NCBI GenBank assembly: GCA_029256645.1
Contig: JAQSXM010000258.1
Span: forward strand, 1-5,501
Direction: 5' to 3'
Length of the DNA: 5,501 nucleotides
Source of the DNA: Sporomusa sp.
GTDB lineage: Bacteria > Bacillota_C > Negativicutes > Sporomusales > Sporomusaceae
The notes beneath the pieces were generated by a model. That model was not told the origin of the DNA. It did no database searches and saw only the letters and a program-made list of their open reading frames with translations. The translations under genes and the position numbers were made by a program. Positions 1 through 5,501 of this stretch are shown here, piece by piece. Position 1 is the first letter of the stretch. Every line of letters starts with the position of its first letter.

Positions 1-1
1 C

Positions 2-1459
2 CTATTGCTCCTCGTATCGTAGTTTCTTATTAGTTCTTTTCTGGCAGAGTTGGAATATGGTCAGCGTAGTTATAAGCAGACAGAGCCAGGCCAGCCAGTC
101 GCCGGTCTGGCTGTACAGGGATTGGCCGCCGCCGAGCGGCACTTCCCTGAGTAGGCTGGCCTCACCGGCGGCCGTGCCGGTGACTGTTACGCCCAGGAGA
201 CGGCCCCGGCTGTCACTGACAGTCAGCAGGCCCCACTGGGCCGCACGGGCTACGGCATAATTGCCTTCAACGCCCCGCATGACGGCAATGCGGGCATGCA
301 GCCAGCCGTCATCGTGGAAATCCAGCGCCGGCACAAACAGGATACCTGCTTCCTGCCGGCTGTATTCCCTGGACGGCTGGACAAAATCCAGATCCTTGCA
401 GATGGCAATTCCAGCGCGATTGTCTATGCCGGTGTCCAGCAATGCGAGGTCTTTTCCTGGTGTGTACCGGTTTTCATAGGCTGGCAGCAGATGTTGTTTA
501 TGGTAGGAGTGGAGCAGAGATCCATCCGGGGCAAATACCAGGGCGGCATTGTACAAATGATCTTCCTGAAGGCTGAGCCCGGCAATGAGGGTGACTTTGT
601 TTTTGCCTGCTGTCTGGATCAATACGGACAGACCCGCCTCACGGGCGGCGGGAGTTAAGAAAGCGATTTTTTCCGGCAGTAGGACAACCTGGGCTCCGGC
701 GGCTGCCAGTGCGTTAGTGCTGTGGCTGTAGTTACGCAGGGTATTAGTTATGGATTCGATGTTCTCGCTGCGCAGTTCTTCTCTGGTTGCAGGTATAGCG
801 GCCAGCCCGACTTTAAGAACAGGGCCGTCTCCCGGCAGGTAGAGCCGGTAGATGCCAAAGAGGAGGACTGCCAGCAGTAACCCGCCGGTAAGCAGGCCTG
901 TTACGTAATAGCTGCTTTGGTTCCGGCAGTGCCAGAGAACAGCCAGACTGGCGGGAATCAGCATGAGCAGAAAGGTAATGCCCCAGATACCGGTCAGGGA
1001 AGCCAGCTGGATGACTGGGAGATTGAAAACCTGGGTATAGGCCAGGCTTTCAAAGGTACCGAAAGAGGAAAAGAGTGAACGGACAAACTCATACGACGTC
1101 CAGAAAGCGGCAAAGGCAAATGGCGCGAAGGTCTGGTGCTTCTCCTGGACTAATGTGCGGAACAGCAGGACAGATGCAGTAAAAATGACCGCATTCAGTA
1201 CGGTTGTGCCGGCAAAGAGCAGCGGAGGCAGGTAGCCAAACTGGTTCATGGCCCCGAGGACGTAAGCCGGGAACGCGGCAAGCGCCGCCTTCCCGGCGTG
1301 CACCTGTAAGGCATACAGGCATACCGGCAGCGGTGCGAGCCAGGTCAACAGCCAGTTGTCGTTAAATCCGGTGGAGTAAAAGAACAGCACAGCACTCAGG
1401 CTGGCAGCAATGAACAAAGGACGAGGAAAATAACTTGTTACGGTTTGTAATGCGGGCAT
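2..1459 (-). CDS. Apolipoprotein N-acyltransferase-like membrane carbon-nitrogen hydrolase
   Basis: The product is about 485 residues (E. coli Lnt has 512) with Lnt-like architecture. Roughly seven hydrophobic helices fill residues 15-206, a nitrilase-type domain spans about 215-440, and a last helix lies near 455-472. The putative Glu-Lys-Cys triad is E263 (LLPEK), K321 (HKQHLLP) and C354 (AICKD), and E329 matches the extra Lnt glutamate. The stretch MRGVEGNYAVARAAQWG is typical of the family. Lnt transfers an acyl chain to the N-terminal cysteine of membrane lipoproteins; whether this homologue does so or hydrolyses another amide cannot be told, and ICKD in place of the classical ICYE is a reason for caution. 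I chose the ATG at 1457-1459 because AAGGGGG lies seven bases upstream. An in-frame ATG at 1544-1546 would add 29 residues of non-membrane character and has no comparable site. The gene is divergent from the metal sensor, 150 bp away. The TAG stop is at 2-4. Confidence 0.85.
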   Translation of the reverse strand: MPALQTVTSYFPRPLFIAASLSAVLFFYSTGFNDNWLLTWLAPLPVCLYALQVHAGKAALAAFPAYVLGAMNQFGYLPPLLFAGTTVLNAVIFTASVLLFRTLVQEKHQTFAPFAFAAFWTSYEFVRSLFSSFGTFESLAYTQVFNLPVIQLASLTGIWGITFLLMLIPASLAVLWHCRNQSSYYVTGLLTGGLLLAVLLFGIYRLYLPGDGPVLKVGLAAIPATREELRSENIESITNTLRNYSHSTNALAAAGAQVVLLPEKIAFLTPAAREAGLSVLIQTAGKNKVTLIAGLSLQEDHLYNAALVFAPDGSLLHSYHKQHLLPAYENRYTPGKDLALLDTGIDNRAGIAICKDLDFVQPSREYSRQEAGILFVPALDFHDDGWLHARIAVMRGVEGNYAVARAAQWGLLTVSDSRGRLLGVTVTGTAAGEASLLREVPLGGGQSLYSQTGDWLAWLCLLITTLTIFQLCQKRTNKKLRYEEQ

Positions 1460-1550
1460 ATTGAGGCCCCCTTTTTGTAACTTTATTGGATAGTTTCGCC
1501 AGGTATGTGGGAAATCCTTTGGATATGACACAGCATTCAAAGGCAATTTC

Positions 1551-1579
1551 TTGACAGCCGGGACGAGAAAAGATATAGT
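1551..1579 (+). promoter_or_regulatory. Sigma-A-type promoter of the metal sensor gene
   Basis: A perfect -35 box TTGACA (1551-1556) is followed by a 17-base spacer and the -10 box TATAGT (1574-1579), one mismatch from consensus. Transcription should begin near 1586, giving a leader of about 24 nt before the ATG at 1610. The operator-like element at 1582-1598 covers the start point, so bound repressor would block initiation. Confidence 0.85.
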
Positions 1580-1581
1580 TT

Positions 1582-1598
1582 ACATGACTACATATGCA
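1582..1598 (+). promoter_or_regulatory. Probable ArsR/CadC operator at the sensor promoter
   Basis: The 17 bases ACATGACTACATATGCA match the centre of the palindromic operator of the ATPase gene (4992-5008) at 14 of 17 positions. The copy here is a poorer palindrome: TG and CA at its ends and TA/TA near its centre pair, but two positions per arm do not. It lies directly behind the -10 box, over the expected transcription start, where autoregulated ArsR-family genes usually carry their operator. The shared site implies that one regulator acts on both promoters. Weaker symmetry could mean weaker binding and looser autorepression. Confidence 0.7.
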
Positions 1599-1609
1599 GG
1601 CGGTGTGTG

Positions 1610-1978
1610 ATGAAAAAGTGTTCCTGTGATTCCGATATGTGTGAAGAGTTGTGCGAGCATCCCCAAACCGTTTGTCAGGCCAGGGGCGAGATGGTGCCGG
1701 AGGCGGATGTACAGCAAGTTACGGAAATGTTCCGGTTGTTGGGTGACATGAATCGATTTAAAATTTTGCAAGCGTTATCTAAAAGGGAATTATGTGTCTG
1801 CGATATTGCAGCAGTAGTGCAGATGGGCCAGTCGGCGGTCTCGCATCAGCTTCGGTTACTGCGCGGTGCCCGGTTGGTCAAATACCGCAAAGAAGGTACA
1901 CTGGCCTGGTATTCATTAAATAATAATAATATTGCTATTTTACTGCAGTATGGGGTGGACCATGTCCGGCAAAATTAA
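1610..1978 (+). CDS. cadC: ArsR/SmtB-family metal-sensing repressor, CadC-like
   Basis: This 122-residue winged-helix protein is of usual length for ArsR/SmtB repressors, which leave DNA when metal binds. The core (about 34-103) includes the LLGDMNRFKIL helix, the metal motif ELCVCD (C62, C64), the recognition helix QSAVSHQLRLL and the wing KYRKEGTLAWYSL. The N-terminus has five further cysteines (4, 6, 11, 15, 22). In S. aureus CadC two N-terminal cysteines plus CxC form the Cd/Pb site, so a thiol-rich sensor of Cd, Pb or Zn is likely; As(III) or Sb(III) remains possible because ArsR also uses a CVC motif. By alignment to CadC the second (alpha-5) site is largely lost: N105, N107, H118 and Q121 replace Asp, His, His and Glu. 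The ATG at 1610 has AGGCGG six bases upstream; the adjacent GTG at 1607 fits worse. The gene converges on the ATPase gene and probably controls it. The symbol is by similarity. Confidence 0.9.
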   Translation: MKKCSCDSDMCEELCEHPQTVCQARGEMVPEADVQQVTEMFRLLGDMNRFKILQALSKRELCVCDIAAVVQMGQSAVSHQLRLLRGARLVKYRKEGTLAWYSLNNNNIAILLQYGVDHVRQN

Positions 1979-2000
1979 GAATAGGTTTTGTGATAATGAG

Positions 2001-2040
2001 TAAAGGACTGACATGCGCAGAGCAGGTCAGTCCCTTTTTA
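2001..2040 (+). terminator. Rho-independent terminator of the sensor gene
   Basis: An 8-bp perfect stem, GGACTGAC (2005-2012) with GTCAGTCC (2026-2033), is followed by CTTTTTATTTTATT. Inside it a one-by-one mismatch and a TGC/GCA pair can extend the helix. It begins 22 nt after the stop codon of the sensor gene. In the opposite direction the hairpin is followed only by TTTACTC, so it should stop plus-strand transcripts best. Confidence 0.9.
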
Positions 2041-2053
2041 TTTTATTATATCG

Positions 2054-2186
2054 GCTATATACAACGCGTTAAAGTCTTGCAGTCGGGTGGTGTGTTGGCA
2101 AAAGCGGAAGTCAAGCGCCAGCGGTGGAGCGTTGTCAATGCACCACCCGACTGCGCCTGCAAACTTCTTTAATGCGAATATATAGC
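2054..2186. repeat. Long imperfect inverted repeat (about 133 nt) between convergent genes
   Basis: The two halves of this segment pair over most of its length. An outer stem joins 2054-2061 to 2179-2186 (8 bp). A middle stem joins 2065-2074 to 2167-2176 (10 pairs, one G-U). An inner stem joins GCAGTCGGGTGGTG (2079-2092) to its exact complement at 2141-2154, and continues through 2093-2101 with 2132-2140 using three more G-U pairs. About 30 nt remain as an apical region. The G-U pairs exist only in plus-strand RNA; on the minus strand they become C-A mismatches. The element lies after the sensor terminator and ends 7 nt from the ATPase stop codon. No T run follows it on either strand, so it is not a standard terminator. 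It could be a miniature transposable element, a structured RNA or an RNA-stabilising 3' structure. I see no clear target-site duplication and no gene inside. Confidence 0.7.
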
Positions 2187-2193
2187 AAAGCTG

Positions 2194-4857
2194 TTAGCTT
2201 ATCTTCTGCATTAAGCGCATGCCGTTCAGGGTTACCAGAATGGAAGACCCCATATCGGCCAATACTGCCAGCCATAAATCAACGAATCCAGCAAACGTTA
2301 ACACTACAAAGATAATTTTGATGAGAATGGAAAAACCAATATTCTGCTTAATGACTGCGACTGTTTTACGGCTTAGGTTGATGACATAGGCGAGTTTTCC
2401 CAGATCATCGGCCATCAGTGCAATATCTGCTGTTTCCAGTGCCGTATCCGAACCAGCCACACCCATGGCCACACCAACATTAGCCGCCGCCAGTGCCGGG
2501 GCATCATTGACGCCGTCGCCGACCATTACGACATTGCCGAACTCTTTTGTCAGTTTTTGCACAGTAGAGACTTTGTCTTGCGGCAGCAGATCGCTATAGT
2601 ACGAATCAAGACTGAGTGTTTTGGCGATGGAGCCGGCAACCCGGCTGTTGTCGCCTGTCAGCATCGTTACATGTTTCATGCCGGCTTGCCGGAGTGACCG
2701 GATGGCATTCTTACTGTTTTCACGCAGGGTATCAGCGACCGCAATCATACCCAAAATCTCTTTGCCGGAGCCGATGATCATTACCGTTTTGCCCTGTTCT
2801 TCCAATTCGATCATGTTATCTTTAGCTTGTACCAGGCTCAAGCCCAACTCTTCAAATAAGCGCAGGTTGCCAATATAGATCGTTTGACCATTGATATCCG
2901 CTTGTGCGCCGCGACCAACCAAAGCCTTAAAGTTTACGGCTGGCTGCAGGGATAGATCCTTTGCTTTTTCGACAATGGATACCGCCAGGGGATGTTCAGA
3001 CCATTTCTCAACAGCCGCTGCCTGGGCCAGGAGGCTCTGCTCATTATTATCACCCAACGGCAGAATATCGGTAACAACCGGGCGGCCATGGGTTAGGGTA
3101 CCGGTTTTATCAAAGGCGATGGCTTGAATGGCGCCGATTTGTTCCAGATAAGCGCCGCCCTTAATGAGGACGCCATTGCGGGAAGAATTACCGATGGCTG
3201 ATACAATTGATACCGGCGTGGAAATGACTAGGGCACACGGGCAGGAAATGACCAGCAGCACCAGTCCTTTATAGAACCAGGGAGCAAACTCCTGGCCAAA
3301 GAGGAGCCAGGGTATGATCATTACACCGGCGGCAACGAGCAAGACAGCAGGTGTATAATATTTGGCAAAGACATCGACAAATTGTTGGGAAGGCGCTTTC
3401 TGCGCCTGGGCTTCTTCGACAAGATGCATAATCTTGGACAGCGTCGAGTCAGCTGCAATCCGGGTTACCTCAATCTCTAAAGCACCGTGTTCATTGACTG
3501 TACCGGCATAAACAATACTACCAGTTGTTTTTTCTACAGGGAGTGATTCACCGGTAATGGTTGCCTGGTTGACGGCTGACAGGCCGCTTCTGACGATACC
3601 GTCCATGGCAATGCGTTCCCCTGGTTTGACTATAATGATATCGCCAATCACGATTTCTTCTACCGGCAGGTTTTGCTCGGCACTATTACGCAGTACCCTT
3701 GCTTCCGGTGGAGCCAGCTCCATCAGTGCCCGGATGGATTGTCTCGTTTTATCCATGGTGTATGTTTGCAAGGTATTACCAAAAGAAAACAGGAAGGCAA
3801 CACTTGCACCTTCGCTCCATTCGCCAATGGCCGCAGCGCCAATGACGGCAACGGTCATGAGAAAATTCATGTCGAAAGACAGGGAGCGCAGGCCGTATAA
3901 TCCGCTTTTAGCGGCATGATAGCCGCCGATGATAGCCGCTATGCTGTATAATGGGATTAGTAGAGATTCACTGAACTGCAACCAGTCCAGGACAGTGGTG
4001 ATTGCCAGCAGGATGCCGGATAGGATCGTTGCTTGCGTGCGCTTAGTGGTCCACCAGGCAGTTTTCATTTCCGGGCGATGTGCACCCGATTCCTCACGCT
4101 CGGCTTTATATCCGGCCTGTTCTACAGCCTGCATAATGGCAGTTATGGCAGTTGTGTGCTCTACCGTCATTTTGCCGGCAGCAAAATTTACTTGGGCTAA
4201 CCTTACTCCCGCTAGCGCGGCAATTCGCTTTTCTAGCTTCGCGGCGCAATCACCACAGTCGAGGCCGGAAACCCGAAACACCGATTTGTGTCCTCCTGTT
4301 TGTCCCTGCGCCGGGGGAATGAGCGTGGCTTGATAGCCAAAGCCACTGACTGCTTTTTCAATCTGCATCGGCTGTATGTGAGAACTGTTGTAGGTTACTT
4401 TCATCTTTGCCGTAGCAAAATTGACTTTGGCGTCGGTGACGCCAGTGATTTTGCCAATGCCTTTTTCCAATTTGGCAGCGCAATCGGCGCAATCAAGACC
4501 GGCTACGGTAAAATTGCTGGTTAGAGTAGTAGCCGCGATTACGGTTTTCGTCTCTGCCTGTGGCAGTTCATCACTGCCACTGCAACAATCGCAAGCTACT
4601 GGCGCCAGGGTGGTTGCTGCAGTTCCGTCCGGGCAGCAATCACAAGCAGGCTCGGGTGGAGTAATTTGTGCAGGTTGTTCGCTTGGGCAGCAACTGCAAC
4701 TGGTTTCGGCAGCCTCTACGGGATTTGCCGGCGGACAACAACTGCAGGTTGCTGCCGGTTCAGGTTTGGCTGATTGTTCGGAGGCTGGTGAACAGCAGCT
4801 GCTCTGGCAGGCTGTTTTCTTGGGCAGAATATTTCCTGACATCTTTTTGAAGTTCAT
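2194..4857 (-). CDS. cadA: P1B-type Cd/Zn/Pb-exporting ATPase with cysteine-cluster tail
   Basis: This 887-residue heavy-metal P-type ATPase uses ATP to export soft divalent metals across the cytoplasmic membrane. In order: a cysteine-rich tail (17-92); two HMA domains with GLDCADC (120-126) and GLDCGDC (198-204); four helices (about 277-363); the actuator with TGES (435-438); two helices, the second holding the CPC metal site (539-541); the catalytic domain with DKTGT (583-587, D583 phosphorylated), the HP pair (622-623) and GDGVND (780-785); and two final helices. K847 and D868 (ADMG) flank the last helices as in the Zn/Cd/Pb subgroup (CadA/ZntA), not the Cu subgroup. The ATG at 4855-4857 has AGGAAG nine bases upstream; the later Met6 has no such site. 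The gene has its own promoter and operator (4984-5042), a leader of about 150 nt, and converges on the sensor gene. I see no broken motif, so it should be functional. Which metal it prefers is inference. Confidence 0.95.
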   Translation of the reverse strand: MNFKKMSGNILPKKTACQSSCCSPASEQSAKPEPAATCSCCPPANPVEAAETSCSCCPSEQPAQITPPEPACDCCPDGTAATTLAPVACDCCSGSDELPQAETKTVIAATTLTSNFTVAGLDCADCAAKLEKGIGKITGVTDAKVNFATAKMKVTYNSSHIQPMQIEKAVSGFGYQATLIPPAQGQTGGHKSVFRVSGLDCGDCAAKLEKRIAALAGVRLAQVNFAAGKMTVEHTTAITAIMQAVEQAGYKAEREESGAHRPEMKTAWWTTKRTQATILSGILLAITTVLDWLQFSESLLIPLYSIAAIIGGYHAAKSGLYGLRSLSFDMNFLMTVAVIGAAAIGEWSEGASVAFLFSFGNTLQTYTMDKTRQSIRALMELAPPEARVLRNSAEQNLPVEEIVIGDIIIVKPGERIAMDGIVRSGLSAVNQATITGESLPVEKTTGSIVYAGTVNEHGALEIEVTRIAADSTLSKIMHLVEEAQAQKAPSQQFVDVFAKYYTPAVLLVAAGVMIIPWLLFGQEFAPWFYKGLVLLVISCPCALVISTPVSIVSAIGNSSRNGVLIKGGAYLEQIGAIQAIAFDKTGTLTHGRPVVTDILPLGDNNEQSLLAQAAAVEKWSEHPLAVSIVEKAKDLSLQPAVNFKALVGRGAQADINGQTIYIGNLRLFEELGLSLVQAKDNMIELEEQGKTVMIIGSGKEILGMIAVADTLRENSKNAIRSLRQAGMKHVTMLTGDNSRVAGSIAKTLSLDSYYSDLLPQDKVSTVQKLTKEFGNVVMVGDGVNDAPALAAANVGVAMGVAGSDTALETADIALMADDLGKLAYVINLSRKTVAVIKQNIGFSILIKIIFVVLTFAGFVDLWLAVLADMGSSILVTLNGMRLMQKIS
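4579..4809 (-). repeat. Five double-cysteine clusters in the ATPase N-terminal tail
   Basis: Residues 17-92 of the ATPase carry 15 cysteines in five clusters: C17/21/22, C38/40/41, C54/56/57, C72/74/75 and C89/91/92. The last four have the form C-S/D-C-C, mostly followed by proline. The clusters recur every 16-19 residues and are separated by Pro/Ala/Glu/Thr-rich linkers that look disordered. Many CadA proteins have only one or two HMA domains or a short Cys or His tail. This tail is probably a metal-binding or metal-relay segment made by repeat expansion; its function is inferred. Confidence 0.8.
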
Positions 4858-4866
4858 ATTGGTTCA

Positions 4867-4872
4867 CTTCCT
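4867..4872 (-). promoter_or_regulatory. Ribosome binding site of the ATPase gene
   Basis: On the minus strand AGGAAG lies nine bases before the ATG at 4855-4857. It decides the start in favour of this codon over the internal Met6, which has no purine-rich site before it. Confidence 0.75.
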
Positions 4873-4880
4873 ATCCATGT

Positions 4881-4980
4881 TTAATATGTTCTATACCTGG
4901 ATACAGCCGATTGGCCCATTTCCACACTTGCTGCGATAGCACTGAAACATAATGCCTGGCGGAACAAGTAGTATCTTTTT
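4881..4980 (-). pseudogene. Remnant of a second ArsR/CadC-type gene in the ATPase leader
   Basis: Read on the minus strand, 4899-4940 encodes AIAASVEMGQSAVS. It matches DIAAVVQMGQSAVS of the intact sensor (residues 65-78) at 11 of 14 residues and 31 of 42 bases. This is the stretch behind the CxC motif leading into the recognition helix. Upstream, QALCFS resembles the QAL...LCVCD segment with about four residues missing and the CxC cysteines reduced to one. Downstream the frame reads RYRTY and stops at 4881-4883; an in-frame stop at 4983-4985 precedes it and no normal start codon lies between. Both ends of the original gene are therefore gone, and only about 25-33 codons remain between the operator and the ATPase start. 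It is most likely a decayed cadC from an ancestral cadC-cadA operon. Third-position differences suggest a diverged homologue, not a fresh copy. Confidence 0.75.
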
Positions 4981-4983
4981 AAT

Positions 4984-5019
4984 TATATTATATATGAATA
5001 CATATTCATATATAATATA
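4984..5019. promoter_or_regulatory. Palindromic ArsR/CadC-type operator of the ATPase gene
   Basis: Two 17-base arms (4984-5000 and 5003-5019) are perfectly complementary around a two-base centre, CA. The core TATGAATACATATTCATA has the TGAA...TTCA spacing known from the 12-2-12 operators of CadC, CzrA and SmtB. It overlaps the -10 box at one end and the expected transcription start (about 5007) in its middle. Its centre recurs at the sensor promoter (1582-1598). A repressor here would block ATPase transcription until metal is present. As DNA it could also extrude as a cruciform, but no T run follows, so it is not a terminator. Confidence 0.85.
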
Positions 5020-5042
5020 TGTGGATTTGGTAAATAAGTCAA
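5014..5042 (-). promoter_or_regulatory. Sigma-A-type promoter of the ATPase gene
   Basis: On the minus strand the -35 box TTGACT (5037-5042) and the -10 box TATATT (5014-5019) each differ by one base from consensus and are 17 bases apart. The predicted start near 5007 gives a leader of about 150 nt that contains the ArsR-like remnant. The -10 box is the outer edge of the palindromic operator. Confidence 0.8.
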
Positions 5043-5089
5043 GAGAAAAATAAATATGGATAGTTATTTAAAGCTGTTTAATGTTTGAC

Positions 5090-5116
5090 AAAAAAAAGAC
5101 CATCACAATGTGATGG
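5090..5116 (-). terminator. Rho-independent terminator of the hydrolase gene
   Basis: On the minus strand CCATCAC, a three-base loop and GTGATGG are followed by TC and eight T (plus-strand A run 5090-5097). It lies about 105 nt after the hydrolase stop codon and about 48 nt before the ATPase promoter, insulating the ATPase from read-through. I see nothing else between 5117 and 5221. Confidence 0.9.
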
Positions 5117-5221
5117 CTAGTTAGACACGAATATTGCAGGAAAGGCCATTAGGAACATTTGCCTGGTGTTATGACCCTGCCAATACTGGATTTGGATGCC
5201 GTGATTGCGGCAACATTGCAA

Positions 5222-5501
5222 TTATCTCCACCAAATGGAGTCCGGGTATTTCGCAGATCCAATATTGACAGGTTCCCCGATTCTAGGGGTTGCAATAGCA
5301 ACATTTCGTGCTTTTGCCGCTTTTGTTACCCGTTCAATCGGTTCTGTCCAGTCATGAAAAGCCAAACTAAAGGCTGCCCAATGGATAGGGAGCATTAAAT
5401 TACCCTTCAAATCAAGATGGGCTTGTACTGTTTCTTCCGGCATCATGTGGATAGCAGACCAGCGTTCATCATATTGGCCGCACTCCAATAACGTCAAATC
5501 A
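5222..5501 (-). CDS. Metallo-beta-lactamase-fold hydrolase, UlaG/RomA-like (C-terminal part only)
   Basis: Only the last 93 residues are inside the window. The frame is open to the right edge, so the N-terminus with the HxHxDH metal motif is missing. The visible part reads DLTLLECGQYDERW, then HMMPEET, then LPIHWAAFSLAFHDWTEP and ATPRIGEPV. This series is typical of the C-terminal part of UlaG-like or NAPE-PLD-like zinc hydrolases; the histidine of PIHW is probably a late metal ligand. Such enzymes cleave phosphoester or lactone bonds, and the substrate cannot be inferred here. The apparent start TTG at 5495-5497 is an internal leucine codon because the preceding codon, GAT, continues the family motif. 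The TAA stop is at 5222-5224, and a terminator follows at 5090-5116. There is no sign of a role in metal resistance. Confidence 0.85.
   Translation of the reverse strand, partial: DLTLLECGQYDERWSAIHMMPEETVQAHLDLKGNLMLPIHWAAFSLAFHDWTEPIERVTKAAKARNVAIATPRIGEPVNIGSAKYPDSIWWR

Noticed and set aside
1460..1546. N-terminal extension of the Lnt-like protein from the ATG at 1544-1546
   Set aside because: The ATG at 1457-1459 has a strong AAGGGGG site and starts directly before the first membrane helix. The extension lacks such a site and adds non-membrane, unfamiliar sequence.
1990..2172. Possible small plus-strand gene after the sensor
   Set aside because: It runs through the terminator hairpin and its T run and through the long inverted repeat, and the translation shows no recognisable domain.
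2061..2176. Integron attC-like recombination site in the long hairpin
   Set aside because: GTTAAAG at 2068-2074 resembles the GTTRRRY core but ends in G, and the opposite arm CTTTAAT does not fit RYYYAAC. There is no integrase or cassette array in view.
2124..2315. Possible small plus-strand gene overlapping the ATPase 3' end
   Set aside because: It is made of one arm of the inverted repeat plus antisense of the ATPase coding region, with no ribosome binding site or family resemblance.
4421..4939. A 172-residue plus-strand frame opposite the ATPase 5' end
   Set aside because: It is the antisense of the cysteine-rich tail and first HMA domain; its low-complexity translation reflects the repeated cysteine codons of the real gene.
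4984..5019. The AT-rich palindrome as a terminator or replication origin element
   Set aside because: It has no T run or GC-rich stem and is a single site, and its position over the promoter and its match to the sensor promoter explain it as an operator.
5159..5398. Plus-strand frame opposite the hydrolase end
   Set aside because: The minus-strand frame carries clear family motifs and a terminator; the plus-strand frame has neither.
1..5501. CRISPR array, tRNA, rRNA or insertion sequence
   Set aside because: I saw no regularly spaced direct repeats, no cloverleaf or rRNA-like sequence, and no transposase-like frame on either strand.

Overview
The window looks like chromosome of a mid-GC bacterium, most likely of the Bacillota (Firmicutes). 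The promoters are close to the sigma-A consensus, ribosome binding sites are purine-rich, the terminators are simple hairpins with T runs, and the protein families resemble those of anaerobic Bacillota. A membrane-anchored apolipoprotein N-acyltransferase-like enzyme would also suit a diderm member such as a Negativicute, but that placement is inference only.

Layout, left to right. (1) Positions 2-1459, minus strand: an eight-helix membrane protein with a nitrilase-type catalytic domain, similar to Lnt. (2) Positions 1551-1978, plus strand: a strong promoter with an overlapping operator, then a small ArsR/SmtB-family metal sensor of the CadC type. (3) Positions 1979-2193: the gap between the convergent sensor and ATPase genes, holding an intrinsic terminator and a separate, very long imperfect inverted repeat of about 133 nt. 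(4) Positions 2194-4857, minus strand: a P1B-type heavy-metal ATPase (CadA/ZntA type) with two metal-binding domains preceded by an unusual tail of five double-cysteine clusters. (5) Positions 4858-5042: the ATPase leader, a near-perfect 36-nt palindromic operator, and its promoter. The leader carries a decayed piece of a second ArsR-family gene. (6) Positions 5090-5116: an intrinsic terminator on the minus strand. (7) Positions 5222-5501, minus strand: the C-terminal end of a metallo-beta-lactamase-fold hydrolase, cut by the window edge.

How it works together (inference): the sensor at 1610-1978 probably represses both its own gene and the ATPase. A 17-base element at its promoter matches the centre of the ATPase operator at 14 of 17 positions. 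Cd, Zn or Pb binding to the sensor's cysteines would release both operators, and the ATPase would then pump the metal out. The ArsR-like remnant in the ATPase leader suggests the locus was once a classical promoter-cadC-cadA operon. Its own regulator was deleted and control passed to the convergent sensor gene about 2.9 kb away. The Lnt-like and hydrolase genes have no evident part in metal resistance.
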